From the NCBI RefSeq assembly GCF_900094565.1, contig NZ_FMAF01000001.1, positions 1 to 64,000 on the forward strand: a stretch of 64,000 nucleotides of DNA. The letters are read 5' to 3'. This DNA is from Martinezella lusitana (GTDB lineage Bacteria > Pseudomonadota > Alphaproteobacteria > Rhizobiales > Rhizobiaceae). A model generated the notes under the pieces. That model did not search any database, was not told where the DNA came from, and saw nothing but the letters and a program-made list of their open reading frames with translations. The position numbers were made by a program, and so were the translations under genes. Shown piece by piece: positions 36,156 to 45,884 of this stretch; positions within the stretch are counted from its first letter, which is position 1, and each line of letters starts with the position of its first letter.

Positions 36156-36788
36156 TCAAGAGGCGGCTTCACCTTCCATTTCGGTACGCGACGTCAGCAC
36201 CTTGTCGATCAGACCCCATTCCTTTGCCTCATCGGAGGACATGAAATGGTCACGATCGAGCGTCTGCTCGACTTCTTCATATGTCCGGCCGCAATGCTTC
36301 ACGTAAACTTCGTTCAGGCGACGCTTCATCTTGATGATGTCGCGCGCATGACGTTCGATGTCCGAAGCCTGCCCCTGGAAACCGCCGGACGGCTGGTGAA
36401 CCATGATGCGGGAATTCGGCGTGGCGAAGCGCATGTCCTTGTCGCCGGCGGCAAGCAGCAGCGAACCCATCGAGGCTGCCTGGCCGATGCACAGCGTCGA
36501 AACGGCCGGCTTGATGAACTGCATCGTGTCATAGATCGCCATGCCGGCAGTCACGACGCCGCCCGGCGAATTGATGTAGAGCGCAATTTCCTTCTTCGGG
36601 TTTTCCGCCTCGAGGAAGAGAAGCTGGGCGCAAACCAACGTGGCCATATGGTCTTCGACAGGCCCGGTCAGGAAGATGATACGTTCCTTCAGCAGGCGGG
36701 AATAGATGTCGTAAGACCGTTCCCCACGGTTGGTCTGTTCAACAACCATCGGCACCAGAGCCATAGCTGTATCGACTGGATTTCTCAT
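36156..36788 (-). CDS. clpP: ATP-dependent Clp protease proteolytic subunit ClpP
   Basis: The 210-residue serine protease has the full triad: Ser in [10 protein letters not shown], His in [12 protein letters not shown] and Asp in TLDRDHFMS. It forms the tetradecameric chamber used by ClpX and ClpA. It is the first gene of the clpP-clpX-lon-hupB run. A heat-shock-type promoter lies about 70-100 bp upstream. Confidence 0.97.
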   Translation of the reverse strand: MRNPVDTAMALVPMVVEQTNRGERSYDIYSRLLKERIIFLTGPVEDHMATLVCAQLLFLEAENPKKEIALYINSPGGVVTAGMAIYDTMQFIKPAVSTLCIGQAASMGSLLLAAGDKDMRFATPNSRIMVHQPSGGFQGQASDIERHARDIIKMKRRLNEVYVKHCGRTYEEVEQTLDRDHFMSSDEAKEWGLIDKVLTSRTEMEGEAAS

Positions 36789-37182
36789 GTGCGTCCTTTA
36801 CCAAGCTTGCCCCGGCGGCAAAAGCGCCGGGAATCGAATAAAATCCGTTACCCCTACATAGAGTGTCACTGCCCTGCACTTCAAGACGCACGAAAGCATA
36901 ACCTCAAAAAGCACTAATGCCCTAGGAAGCGTTGACAAAGCATTTCTAATCGCCGCTTTCGCAATGCCAACCGGCCGGGTGTCGTGCCATGCGCAATTCA
37001 CCGCTTTTCCCGACCGCAGGGTGAAGGAAGCATAAAGGACGGTGCCGGTACGGTGCAGGCGGCGGAAACGGCCAAAATTTACCAAGACACTTAAGGAACT
37101 TACCATCTTATTCGGCAAGGATAGGCCAGTCGCAGGAACCGTCCGCTCTTTCGCGCCGACGGGTTGGCCCTGGCAAGGAGAA
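36789..37182. other. divergent intergenic region clpP / diguanylate cyclase
   Basis: About 390 bp. It contains the clpP promoter (listed separately). In the clpP leader there is a hairpin with arms CCCGGCG/CGCCGGG (36811-36831), about 25 nt before the start codon. A TTGACA near 36933 could serve the rightward gene, but no good -10 was found. No gene is convincing. Confidence 0.55.
36856..36885 (-). promoter_or_regulatory. RpoH-type promoter of clpP
   Basis: Minus strand: CTTGAAG (36879-36885), 15-nt spacer, CTCTATGT (36856-36863). Both boxes fit rhizobial RpoH promoters (CTTGAA and CYTATNT). The predicted transcript start is near 36848. Confidence 0.65.
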
Positions 37183-38445
37183 ATGCTGATCGTGCTTAAC
37201 ATGACCACAGGGTTGATCATCTGGTGCTCGGAAGCCATCACCCTGGCGGCCGTATTTCTTCTTGCCTGGTGGCACGATCGCCGATCGCCCGCCTATCTGA
37301 TGTGGGCGCTGGGCTTTATCGTGAATGCGATTGGATTTGCGCTGGTGGCGGCCCGCGGTTTCATTCCCGACATATTGTCGGTCGAGATCGGCAATGCGAT
37401 CGCGCTGCTTGGCGAAAGCGCCTGGATTGCCGGCTTTCGATGGCTCGACAAGCGCAAGCTCGAATGGTCGGCCCTGCTGCCACCCGTCATCTGGCTGGTC
37501 GGCGTCAGCCTGCCATGGGTCAATGACAGCTTCGTCAATCGCATCATCATCCATGACCTGGCCGGCGCGGTCGGCGCGACATTGCTCGCCTGTGCGGTCC
37601 GCCCCGCCGAAGGTCGGCGGGAACAGGCGCGCGGCCAGTTAGGCTTTGTGTTCATGGCTCTAGCCTGCCTTTGCTTCGTGTCCTCCGTCGGGATGGCACT
37701 GTTCGCTCCCACGCAGGAAGAGGCCTTGATCTATCGTGGCTATGTGGCGCTCGGCGATGCGCTGTTCATCACGGTCGCTGTCGCATTGATGGGCAAGTTG
37801 CTGATGGAGCGCGCGGAGCGTCGTTGGCGGGCAATTTCCATCACCGATACGCTGACCGGCGTTTTGAACCGCCGCGGCCTTCAAGACAGCTACGCGATTC
37901 TTGCCGGAGAAGGACAACGGCAGCCGCAAAAGCTCGCCGCGCTGTTGTTCGATCTCGACCACTTCAAGACGATCAACGATCGCTACGGACACCAGACGGG
38001 CGATCTCGTTCTCATCGAATTTGCGCGCATCGCCCACCAGTTCGTGCCGCGCGGCGGCGCGTTCGGCCGCATGGGCGGCGAGGAATTCGTCGCCTTCGTC
38101 CCCATAGACGATCAGGCACAGGCCGAGGCGCTGGCGGAAACGATCCGCGCCGATTTCTGCCGCGTCCCGCTGCTCGCGGGTCGTTCCCTGGTGCCGGCGA
38201 CGGTCAGCATCGGCGTGGCAATCATGCCGCGTGACACCGTCAGCTGGGATCGGCTCGTCTCCTCCGCCGATCGCGCGCTCTACGCCGCCAAGCGCGCAGG
38301 CCGCAATTGCATCATCGTCTTCGACGAAATGGAAATCGCAAAGACGGTCGACGCGCCGCCAGACACAGATGGCGGCGAACTGGTTCCGACACTCGATGAC
38401 CAGATTCACGCCCTGCGACGCATGGGCAAGCTCGCCGGCATGTGA
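37183..38445 (+). CDS. membrane-bound diguanylate cyclase (GGDEF)
   Basis: The 420-residue protein has about six or seven N-terminal membrane helices (residues about 10-210). A C-terminal GGDEF domain follows, with DTLTGVLNRRG, FDLDHFKTINDRYGH and the active-site motif GGEEF. It should make cyclic di-GMP from two GTP. The usual inhibitory RxxD site before the motif is absent (PRGG instead). The ATG at 37183 is preceded by AAGGAG. Attachment and polysaccharide synthesis are common c-di-GMP outputs, which suits the polysaccharide loci nearby, but no direct link is visible. Confidence 0.88.
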   Translation: MLIVLNMTTGLIIWCSEAITLAAVFLLAWWHDRRSPAYLMWALGFIVNAIGFALVAARGFIPDILSVEIGNAIALLGESAWIAGFRWLDKRKLEWSALLPPVIWLVGVSLPWVNDSFVNRIIIHDLAGAVGATLLACAVRPAEGRREQARGQLGFVFMALACLCFVSSVGMALFAPTQEEALIYRGYVALGDALFITVAVALMGKLLMERAERRWRAISITDTLTGVLNRRGLQDSYAILAGEGQRQPQKLAALLFDLDHFKTINDRYGHQTGDLVLIEFARIAHQFVPRGGAFGRMGGEEFVAFVPIDDQAQAEALAETIRADFCRVPLLAGRSLVPATVSIGVAIMPRDTVSWDRLVSSADRALYAAKRAGRNCIIVFDEMEIAKTVDAPPDTDGGELVPTLDDQIHALRRMGKLAGM

Positions 38446-38487
38446 CGGGCTTTTCCGGCGCGATTTATTCCGATAATCCTTGTCATC

Positions 38488-39732
38488 ATGACCACATCTT
38501 CTCTCCTCTCCATCGATTCGGCGGCCCGCCGCGTCTCTCTCGACGCCCGCGATCCCGCCTTCTATACGAATCCCAATGCGGTCTACGCCGCCTTGCATGC
38601 TCAATGTCCCACCTTTTACTGGGAGGAGCAGAAACAATGGTATTTCATAGGCTATGACCATGTGAACGGGCTGCTGCGCGACCGCCGCTTCGGCCGCCAG
38701 ATCCTGCACATCGCCACGCGTGAAGAGCTCGGCATGCCGGCACCTCTGCCGCATCTGAAGAATTTCGATCTTGCCGAACAGTACTCGCTCCTCGAAATCG
38801 AACCGCCCGAGCACACGCGCCTGCGCACCCTCGTCAACCGCGCCTTCGTGTCCCGCCATGTCGAGAAGATGAAACCGGAACTGGCCGAACTGGCCACCCG
38901 CCTGATCGACGGCTTCGAGAAGGACGGTGAGGTCGAGCTTCTGTCGGCCTTTGCCGACGTCATTCCCGTCACCATGATCGCGCGGATGATCGGCATCCCG
39001 GAAGAAATGGGGCCACAGCTGCTGAAGTGGTCCCACGCCTATGTCCGCATGTACATGTTCGGCCGTACGGCTGCCGACGAAGACGCGGCGGATCAGGCCG
39101 CCAAGGAATTCGCCGACTATGTGAAAACCGTCATCCGCGAGCGCCGCGCCAATCCGCGCGACGATCTTTTGACGCACATGATCACCACCGAGCACAAGGG
39201 TCAGTATCTGACCGAAGACGAACTGGTGTCGACGACGATCGTGCTGCTCAATGCCGGCCATGAAGCGACGGTGCATCAGATCGGCAATTCCGTGCGCGTC
39301 ATCCTGGAAAGCGATTATTCGCCGGCCGAGCTTTTCAAGGACGAGGCGACGACGGAACGAACGGTGGAAGAGACGCTGCGCATCTGCGCGCCCGTGCACA
39401 TCTTCGACCGCTGGTGCCTGGAGCCGACGGAAATCGACGGGATCTCCTTTCAGCGCGGCGACAAGGTGGCGATGATCCTTGCAGCCGCCAATCTGGACCC
39501 GACGAAATTTTCCGATCCCCTCACCTTCAAGCCCGACCGCAACGAAGCACCCATCCTGTCGTTCGGCGCGGGTATCCATTTCTGCATCGGCGCGCCGCTG
39601 GCCCGGTTGGAATTGAACGTCGTGCTGCCGATCCTCTTCGAGCGCTTGCCCGGGTTGAAGCTCAAAAGGACGCCCGAGGTCAAGGACGTCTACCAATTCC
39701 ACGGCCTGGACAAGCTCGAACTGACCTGGTGA
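38488..39732 (+). CDS. cytochrome P450
   Basis: A 414-residue soluble bacterial P450. It has the I-helix LNAGHEATVH, the ExxR motif in EETLRI, and the heme-binding loop FGAGIHFCIGAPLA with the Cys ligand. It needs an external ferredoxin and reductase, not encoded nearby. The substrate is unknown. It lies 42 bp after the diguanylate cyclase and converges on the pst operon. Confidence 0.93.
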   Translation: MTTSSLLSIDSAARRVSLDARDPAFYTNPNAVYAALHAQCPTFYWEEQKQWYFIGYDHVNGLLRDRRFGRQILHIATREELGMPAPLPHLKNFDLAEQYSLLEIEPPEHTRLRTLVNRAFVSRHVEKMKPELAELATRLIDGFEKDGEVELLSAFADVIPVTMIARMIGIPEEMGPQLLKWSHAYVRMYMFGRTAADEDAADQAAKEFADYVKTVIRERRANPRDDLLTHMITTEHKGQYLTEDELVSTTIVLLNAGHEATVHQIGNSVRVILESDYSPAELFKDEATTERTVEETLRICAPVHIFDRWCLEPTEIDGISFQRGDKVAMILAAANLDPTKFSDPLTFKPDRNEAPILSFGAGIHFCIGAPLARLELNVVLPILFERLPGLKLKRTPEVKDVYQFHGLDKLELTW

Positions 39733-39816
39733 GTTCGAGCCGCCCGCCAGAGGCGGGTGTTCGCTGTTTTCGCAGCCCGCGGCACGGCAACCGGCAAAAT
39801 TCACGTCATGGCTAAA

Positions 39817-39852
39817 ATGCAAAATGGCGCGTCCGACCGGCGCGCCATCTTA
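39817..39852 (-). terminator. terminator of the pstSCAB operon
   Basis: Leftward, GATGGCGCG/CGCGCCAT with a 9-nt loop is followed by TTTTGCATTTT. It lies 32 bp after the pstB stop, so the operon ends here and does not continue into phoU. Confidence 0.75.
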
Positions 39853-39883
39853 AATCTTGGGTTTGGACGATGCACGGACCGTA

Positions 39884-40720
39884 TCAGCCGTAACGACCGG
39901 TGATGTAGTCTTCCGTGCGCTTCACCTTCGGTGCCTGGAAGATCTGCTCGGTCGGGCCGTATTCGATCAGGTCGCCGAGATACATGAAGGCGGTACTGTC
40001 GGAGATGCGGCTCGCCTGCTGCATATTGTGCGTGACGATGACGATCGTGAAATCGCCCTTCAGCTGCGACACCAGTTCTTCGACCTTGGCCGTGGAGATC
40101 GGATCGAGAGCCGAAGTCGGCTCGTCCAGAAGCAAGACTTCCGGGCGCAGCGCGATGGCGCGGGCGATGCAGAGACGCTGCTGCTGGCCGCCGGAAAGGC
40201 CAAGTCCGCTCTGGTGCAGCTTTTCCTTCACTTCGCTCCACAACGCCGTTTCCGTCAGCGCCGCTTCGACGCGCACGTCCATCTCCGCCTTGGAAATCTT
40301 CTCATAGAGCCGGATGCCGAAAGCGACGTTTTCATAGATCGACATCGGGAACGGCGTTGGCTTCTGGAACACCATGCCGACCTTGGCGCGCAAATCGTTC
40401 AGATCGACGTCCTTGGTGAGAATATTGCGGCCGTCCAGCAGGATCTCGCCCGAAACCGTCTGGCCCGGATAGAGGTCATACATCCGGTTGAAGGTGCGCA
40501 GCAGCGTGGATTTGCCGCAACCCGAAGGGCCGATGAAGGCAGTGACCGCATTTTTGCGGATGTCCATATTCACACCCTTCAGAACGCGATGGCCGTTCTG
40601 ATAGGTGAAATCGAGGTTCTTCACCTGAAGTTTTGCGAGCATGCCGAGATCCGACTGAGAAACGGCGTCCTTCCCCGGCTGTGCGTTGACGCTCTGGAAA
40701 CTGTTGTCGCTCATGTTCAT
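39884..40720 (-). CDS. pstB: phosphate ABC transporter ATP-binding protein PstB
   Basis: A 278-residue ABC ATPase. Walker [10 protein letters not shown], signature [14 protein letters not shown], Walker [14 protein letters not shown] and the switch His in VTHNMQQA are all intact. It powers high-affinity phosphate uptake with PstA and PstC. The open frame extends to 41533 but runs through pstA in another frame. The ATG at 40720 has AGGA 8 nt upstream. Confidence 0.96.
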   Translation of the reverse strand: MNMSDNSFQSVNAQPGKDAVSQSDLGMLAKLQVKNLDFTYQNGHRVLKGVNMDIRKNAVTAFIGPSGCGKSTLLRTFNRMYDLYPGQTVSGEILLDGRNILTKDVDLNDLRAKVGMVFQKPTPFPMSIYENVAFGIRLYEKISKAEMDVRVEAALTETALWSEVKEKLHQSGLGLSGGQQQRLCIARAIALRPEVLLLDEPTSALDPISTAKVEELVSQLKGDFTIVIVTHNMQQASRISDSTAFMYLGDLIEYGPTEQIFQAPKVKRTEDYITGRYG

Positions 40721-40749
40721 GGTTTCATTCCTATCGTTCGGCGGCTGCG

Positions 40750-41601
40750 TCATTGGCGACGACCACTCAAGACACGGGCAAGGATGTTGAGGGCAAGGAT
40801 GGCAACGGTGATGATCAATGCGCCGGCCCAGGCCAGTTGTTTGAGATCCTCGCCTGCATCGGCGGCGAGCGTGTTGATGGCAACCGGCAGCGTGGCGATT
40901 GGACCGGTCAGGTCTGCATTCATGAATTTGCTGTAACCGGCCGTAAAGAGAAGCGGTGCGGTTTCGCCGCTGATGCGGGCGACGGCCAGCAGGATGCCGG
41001 TGAGGATGCCCGTCCAGGCGGAACGGTAGACCACCATCATCATGGACTTCCAGCGCGGCGCGCCGAGCGCGGCGGTCGCCTCGCGAAGCGCGTTTGGCAC
41101 CAGCAACAGCATGTCCTGTGTCGTGCGGTTGACGACCGGAAGGGCGATCAGCGCCAGCGCGAGGATGCCGGCGATGGCAGAGTTGCCGTGCATGGGCACG
41201 ACCACCGCGCCGTAGACGAACACGCCGATGATGATCGAGGGTGCTGACAGCAAAATGTCGTTGAGGAACTTGGCAGCCTCGGCAAGTTTGCTGCCATTGG
41301 CATATTCCACCAGATAGGTGGCGGCGAGAATGCCGATCGGCGCAGCGATCACGATGGCGAGGCCCGTGACCAGCACGGTGCCGTAGATTGCGTTGATCAG
41401 ACCACCACGCGAGCCCTGGGCCGGGATCGACATGGTGAACACGTCGAGGCTGAGCGCCGATACACCGCGATAAAGGAGGGTCGCAAGGATTACGCTCAGA
41501 AAGAATATGCCGAGGACGGCCGCGATGAAGCACAAGACCATCATCACCCGGTTCTTCCCATAACGCCTCGACACGAGGTTCTGACGAATTGCATTGTCCA
41601 T
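40750..41601 (-). CDS. pstA: phosphate ABC transporter permease PstA
   Basis: A 283-residue inner-membrane permease with six helices and the EAA loop ([16 protein letters not shown]) that docks on PstB. The ATG at 41601 has GAGG upstream; the open frame to 41922 overlaps pstC in another frame. It lies 11 nt after pstC. Confidence 0.95.
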   Translation of the reverse strand: MDNAIRQNLVSRRYGKNRVMMVLCFIAAVLGIFFLSVILATLLYRGVSALSLDVFTMSIPAQGSRGGLINAIYGTVLVTGLAIVIAAPIGILAATYLVEYANGSKLAEAAKFLNDILLSAPSIIIGVFVYGAVVVPMHGNSAIAGILALALIALPVVNRTTQDMLLLVPNALREATAALGAPRWKSMMMVVYRSAWTGILTGILLAVARISGETAPLLFTAGYSKFMNADLTGPIATLPVAINTLAADAGEDLKQLAWAGALIITVAILALNILARVLSGRRQ

Positions 41602-41612
41602 GGGTTTTTTCC

Positions 41613-42584
41613 TCAGAGCGAGTCGCCGCGGCCGATCATCCACCGCGCCGCCGCAAGCACGCAGAAGGAAAGGACGAACAGGAGCAGGCCGAGCGCAATC
41701 AGGCTCGACAATTGCAGACCGTCGGCATCGCCGAAGTTGTTCGCGATCTGGGCGGAAATGGTGGTGGACGGCGAAATGATCGACGATTGCAGACGGCTCA
41801 CCGAGCCTATCACGAAAGTGACGGCCATGGTTTCGCCAAGCGCACGACCGAGGCCGAGCATGATGCCGCCTACGAGGCCGCGACGTGTATAGGGGATCAG
41901 GATGTGGCGAGCCACTTCCCATGTGGTCATGCCCATGCCGTAAGCGGATTCACGCAGCATCGGCGGCACGGTGGTGAACACATCGCGGGAGATCGCGGTG
42001 ATGAACGGCAGGATCATGACTGCCAGCACGAGGCTTGCCGTCAACAGGCCGACGCCCGGCGCCGGCGGCTGGAACAGCAGGCCGATCAACGGCACCTGGC
42101 CGACCGTCATCATAAGGAAGGGCAGGATATAGGTCTGCATCAGCGGCACGAGAATGAACAGACCGACGATGCCGTAGATAATGGATGGAACACCGGCCAG
42201 AAGCTCGATGGCCGTACTGATCGGACGCCGCAGGCTGCCGGGGCAAAGTTCCGTGAGGAAGATGGCGATGCCGATGCCCAGGGGAATGGCAATCAGCATG
42301 GCGATGAACGAACTCACCAGCGTACCGACCACCGCAGGCACAGCACCATAGATATCGGCGGGAGCGCTCCACTTCGTGCCCCAGAGGAACGAAAACCCGA
42401 AGGCCTGGAAGGTTGGCAAGGCATCGATGACAAGAACCACAATGATTGCCAGCAGCAGAAGCACGACAAGAGCAGCCGAGCAAAGCGTCATAAAATAGAA
42501 AATCCGGTCCTGTCTCCGGAATTTTCTCGTGATGGCGGTGGTATCCAATGCCTGGAAGCCAGCCGTCTGAGTCGCGTCAGCCAT
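41613..42584 (-). CDS. pstC: phosphate ABC transporter permease PstC
   Basis: The 323-residue permease has six helices, an [15 protein letters not shown] segment, and an EAA-type loop ([19 protein letters not shown]). It pairs with PstA to form the phosphate channel. AAGGGG precedes the ATG. It is the second gene of pstSCAB. Confidence 0.95.
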   Translation of the reverse strand: MADATQTAGFQALDTTAITRKFRRQDRIFYFMTLCSAALVVLLLLAIIVVLVIDALPTFQAFGFSFLWGTKWSAPADIYGAVPAVVGTLVSSFIAMLIAIPLGIGIAIFLTELCPGSLRRPISTAIELLAGVPSIIYGIVGLFILVPLMQTYILPFLMMTVGQVPLIGLLFQPPAPGVGLLTASLVLAVMILPFITAISRDVFTTVPPMLRESAYGMGMTTWEVARHILIPYTRRGLVGGIMLGLGRALGETMAVTFVIGSVSRLQSSIISPSTTISAQIANNFGDADGLQLSSLIALGLLLFVLSFCVLAAARWMIGRGDSL

Positions 42585-42657
42585 CGATTTCCCCTTGTCC
42601 TGTCACGAAAGGCGGACAGGGCCAAACCCTGTCCGCCGCACTCTCATCCAGCACAAA

Positions 42658-43683
42658 TTACTTCGTGCCAAAGTCCTTCTTCCAGGACTCTTCGACAACC
42701 TTGGCAACAGTTTCCGGAACCGGAAGATAGGACAGGTCGGTCGCGTCCTTCTGGCCCTTTTCATAGGACCACTTGAAGAACTTCAGCGCTGCTTCGTTCT
42801 GAGCAGGATCGGCCGGCTTCTTGTAGAGCAGAACCCAGGTCGAAGCTGCAATCGGCCAGCTCTTGTCGCCGGGCTGATTGGTGATGATCAGGTTGAAGTT
42901 CTTGGCATGGGCCCAATCGGCGTTGGAAGCGGCAGCCTTGAATGTGTCGAGGCTCGGCTCGATAACCTTGCCGGCCGCATTCTTCATCTTCGCGAAACCG
43001 ATGTGGTTGGCGACGACATAGGAATATTCAACGTAAGAGATCGAACCAGCTGTCTGGTTGACAGTGGTGGAAACGCCTTCGGAACCCTTGGCGCCGAAGC
43101 CGACCGGCCATTCGACCGCCGTGTTCGAACCAACCTTTTCCTTCCACTCCGGCGAAACCTTCGCCAGGTAGTCGGTGAAGTTGAAGGTCGTGCCCGAGCT
43201 GTCGGCGCGATAAACGACGGAGATCGGCCCGGAAGGCAGCTTAATGTCGGGGTTGAGGGCCTTGATGGCCGCATCGTCCCACTTGGCGATCTTGCCGAGG
43301 AAGATATCGGCCAGCGTCTTGCCGTCGAGAACGAGTTCGCCCGGCTTTACGCCAGCAACGTTATAGGAAACGACGATGCCGCCGGAGATCATCGGGAACT
43401 GGGCAATGCCGTTCTTCTCGAGATCAGCGTCGCTCATCGGCTTGTCCGAAGCGCCGAATACGATGGTCTTGTCGAGGAGCTGCTTGATGCCGGCGCCCGA
43501 ACCGACGGACTGGTAGTTGACGACATTGTTCGTCGCAGCCTTATAGCCTTCGGCCCACTTGGACAGAACCGGCGCGATGAAGCTCGAGCCGGCGCCCGTG
43601 ATGTCGGCAGCCATAGCCGAAGCGGCCATGGTGACAACCAGGCCAGCGGTCAGGCAAAGGGAACGGAGTTTCAGATTAAGCAT
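42658..43683 (-). CDS. pstS: periplasmic phosphate-binding protein PstS
   Basis: A 341-residue protein with a Sec signal peptide (cleavage after AMA near residue 25). The phosphate-contact segments are [26 protein letters not shown] and the GVSTTVNQT region. It captures phosphate in the periplasm for PstCAB. It is the first gene of the operon, behind a Pho box array. Confidence 0.96.
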   Translation of the reverse strand: MLNLKLRSLCLTAGLVVTMAASAMAADITGAGSSFIAPVLSKWAEGYKAATNNVVNYQSVGSGAGIKQLLDKTIVFGASDKPMSDADLEKNGIAQFPMISGGIVVSYNVAGVKPGELVLDGKTLADIFLGKIAKWDDAAIKALNPDIKLPSGPISVVYRADSSGTTFNFTDYLAKVSPEWKEKVGSNTAVEWPVGFGAKGSEGVSTTVNQTAGSISYVEYSYVVANHIGFAKMKNAAGKVIEPSLDTFKAAASNADWAHAKNFNLIITNQPGDKSWPIAASTWVLLYKKPADPAQNEAALKFFKWSYEKGQKDATDLSYLPVPETVAKVVEESWKKDFGTK

Positions 43684-43690
43684 AGTAGAC

Positions 43691-43706
43691 TCACTTCCTC
43701 AAGTGA
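43691..43706 (-). promoter_or_regulatory. short hairpin with GAGG in the loop, pstS leader
   Basis: A perfect dyad TCACTT-GAGG-AAGTGA in the pstS mRNA, ending 7 nt before the ATG. The loop is a Shine-Dalgarno-like GAGG. A second, weaker GTGAG lies closer to the ATG, so it is unclear whether the hairpin affects translation. Confidence 0.35.
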
Positions 43707-43791
43707 ACAAAAGGATGGCGAGCAGAAGACCGGCACGGGGTACTCATTATAGATGACCTCCCCACCTCAATCTCCTGGCGACAAGGATGGC

Positions 43792-43845
43792 TCTAAAGAC
43801 GCATTGTTTCAGTTTGATGACAGTTTAATGAAGCGCCAGTGACAC
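43792..43845 (-). promoter_or_regulatory. Pho box array and -10 of pstS
   Basis: On the minus strand four 7-mers follow one another with an 11-bp period (4-nt spacers): GTGTCAC, GCTTCAT, CTGTCAT, CTGAAAC. This matches tandem PhoB sites (CTGTCAT-N4-CTGTCAT). A TTTAGA -10-like box (43792-43797) lies 8 bp after the last repeat. PhoB should activate pstSCAB under phosphate limitation. Confidence 0.75.
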
Positions 43846-43941
43846 AACCTGCAGCAATGATAATGGCTATCCCGAAAGCACATGGAAAAGCTTGCCGTTC
43901 GGCGGAAAACATCGGCCTCCTTGTTTTGATTCAGGGGGCTT

Positions 43942-44286
43942 TCAGAGACGGATCACATAGTCCTTGCGAGTCGTTTCAATGACTTCCCACGTCCCCTTGA
44001 AGCCGGGCCTCAAGATCATGCGGTCGCCGGCGCGCAAATGAAAAGCCTCGCCGTTCTCTGCAGTTACCACCGAATAGCCGGAGAGGATATGAAAGTACTC
44101 CCACTCGTCATAGACGATTTTCCATTTGCCCGGCGACGCCTCCCAGATACCCGCGTAAAGGCCGCCATCGGCCTCATCGAGGTTCCAGGTGCGAAAGCTC
44201 GGAGTTCCCGAGACGAGCCGATCTGCAGCGGGCGCGCCGGTCTCCGGCTCGACGCCATCGATATTCAATCGCAGATATGCCGTCAC
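43942..44286 (-). CDS. cupin domain protein (DUF861/EutQ-like)
   Basis: The 114-residue single-domain cupin has the two beta-barrel motifs (WEYFHILSGYSVVTAENGE and RAGDRMILRPGFKGTWEV). It lacks the canonical His-rich metal site of classic cupins, as is usual for the DUF861 group. The start is GTG with a perfect AGGAGG 5 nt upstream. The function is unknown. Confidence 0.8.
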   Translation of the reverse strand: MTAYLRLNIDGVEPETGAPAADRLVSGTPSFRTWNLDEADGGLYAGIWEASPGKWKIVYDEWEYFHILSGYSVVTAENGEAFHLRAGDRMILRPGFKGTWEVIETTRKDYVIRL

Positions 44287-44431
44287 AAATGCCTCCTGTC
44301 GATGCGCTTCGGCGGCAAAGCCTCAGCAGTCCGCGGTCGCTTCCTTGCGATCACGGGACCGAGACAAGCACGAAACGACGACCCATCAAAGATAGCCGGC
44401 AGGCTTTTTCAGCCCTTTATCGACGCGGCCC

Positions 44432-45715
44432 TCAGACTTTCGCCAGTGCCTGCTCCAGGTCGGCGATGATGTCCTTGACGTCTTCGATGCCGACCGACAG
44501 ACGCACCACATCGGGGCCGGCGCCGGCGGCGACCTTCTGTTCGTCGGTCAACTGCTTGTGCGTCGTCGAGGCCGGATGGATGACCAGAGAGCGCGTGTCG
44601 CCGATGTTGGCGAGATGCGAGAAGAGTTCCAGTCCCTCCACCAGTCCCTTGCCCGCTTCATAGCCGCCTTTCAGTCCGAAGGTGAAGACCGATCCCGCCC
44701 CCTTCGGCGAGTAGCGCTGCTGCAGAGCATGGTTCGGATCATCCTCGAGCCCGGCATAGTTCACCCAGGCCACCTTCTCTTGCTCCTTCAGCCACCGCGC
44801 GACGGCAAGCGCATTGTCGGAATGGCGCTGCATGCGCAACGGCAACGTCTCGATGCCAGTCAGAATGAGGAAGGCGTTGAACGGCGAGATTGCCGGGCCG
44901 AGATCGCGCAGGCCGAGGACGCGGCACGCAATGGCGAAGGCAAAATTGCCGAACGTCGCGTGCAGCACGACACCATTATATTCCGGCCTCGGCGCCGACA
45001 GCATCGGATAGTTGCCGGAGGCCGACCAATCGAAGGTGCCGCCATCGATGATGACACCACCCATGGAATTGCCGTGTCCGCCGAGGAATTTCGTCAGCGA
45101 GTGCACGACGATATCGGCGCCATGTTCCAATGGCCGGATGAGATAGGGACTTGCCATGGTGTTGTCGACGATCAGCGGCAGACCATGCCTGTGGGCAACG
45201 GCGGCGATCGCGTCGATATCGACGAAGGTGCCGCCGGGATTGGCGAGGCTCTCGATGAAGATGGCGCGCGTGTGGTCATCGATCTGGGCTTCGAAGGTGG
45301 AGGGATCGGCTGAATCGGCCCAACGCACCCGCCAATCGAAATTCTTGAAGGAATTGCCGAACTGATTGATGGAGCCGCCGTAAAGCCTCTTGGCGGCGAC
45401 GAAATTGTCGCCCGGCCGCATGATGGTGTGGAAGACGAGCATCTGGGCGGCATGACCCGAAGCGACCGCAAGTCCCGCCGTTCCGCCTTCCAGAGCGGCC
45501 ACCCGCTCCTCGAGCACGGCCTGTGTCGGGTTCATGATGCGCGTATAGATATTGCCGAACTGCTGCAGCCCGAAGAGTGCCGCGGCATGATCGGCATCCT
45601 GGAAGACGAAAGATGTCGTCTGATAGATCGGCGTGGCGCGAGCGCCCGTCGTCGGATCCGGCTGCGCGCCTGCGTGGACGGCCAGCGTGTCGAAACCCGG
45701 ATTGTTCGTCGGCAT
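44432..45715 (-). CDS. metY: O-acetylhomoserine sulfhydrylase
   Basis: A 427-residue PLP enzyme of the Cys/Met metabolism family. It has the YQTTSFVF start, the SGHAAQML phosphate site, VDNTMASPYL and the PLP Lys in HSLTKFLGGHG, and SVGIEDVKDIIADLEQAL at the C-terminus. The length and the insert around residue 235 suit the O-acetylhomoserine type, which makes homocysteine from O-acetylhomoserine and sulfide. The ATG at 45715 has GGGAGG upstream; the open frame extends 42 nt further. Confidence 0.88.
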   Translation of the reverse strand: MPTNNPGFDTLAVHAGAQPDPTTGARATPIYQTTSFVFQDADHAAALFGLQQFGNIYTRIMNPTQAVLEERVAALEGGTAGLAVASGHAAQMLVFHTIMRPGDNFVAAKRLYGGSINQFGNSFKNFDWRVRWADSADPSTFEAQIDDHTRAIFIESLANPGGTFVDIDAIAAVAHRHGLPLIVDNTMASPYLIRPLEHGADIVVHSLTKFLGGHGNSMGGVIIDGGTFDWSASGNYPMLSAPRPEYNGVVLHATFGNFAFAIACRVLGLRDLGPAISPFNAFLILTGIETLPLRMQRHSDNALAVARWLKEQEKVAWVNYAGLEDDPNHALQQRYSPKGAGSVFTFGLKGGYEAGKGLVEGLELFSHLANIGDTRSLVIHPASTTHKQLTDEQKVAAGAGPDVVRLSVGIEDVKDIIADLEQALAKV

Positions 45716-45884
45716 GATTTTTCCTCCCGCCAGTTTTATCTGTGACGGGGAAATCATAGCGTCTGGCGTATGAAAGTTAACCGCGAACTTTGCTGCACTT
45801 TCCGGCCCGCGGGAAAAACGTGCCCGCCTTCAGCCGGATCGCGCGATAAACGGCCACATGCCCTCAACTGCGCTTCCCGTCCGG

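Noticed and set aside
37660..39822. 720-codon minus-strand open frame
   Set aside because: It is antisense to the diguanylate cyclase and cytochrome P450, both with clear motifs; the product is Arg/Asp/His-rich without a fold.
40721..41533. N-terminal extension of the pstB frame
   Set aside because: This part is pstA read in another frame (Arg/His-rich); the true pstB start has a ribosome site at 40720.
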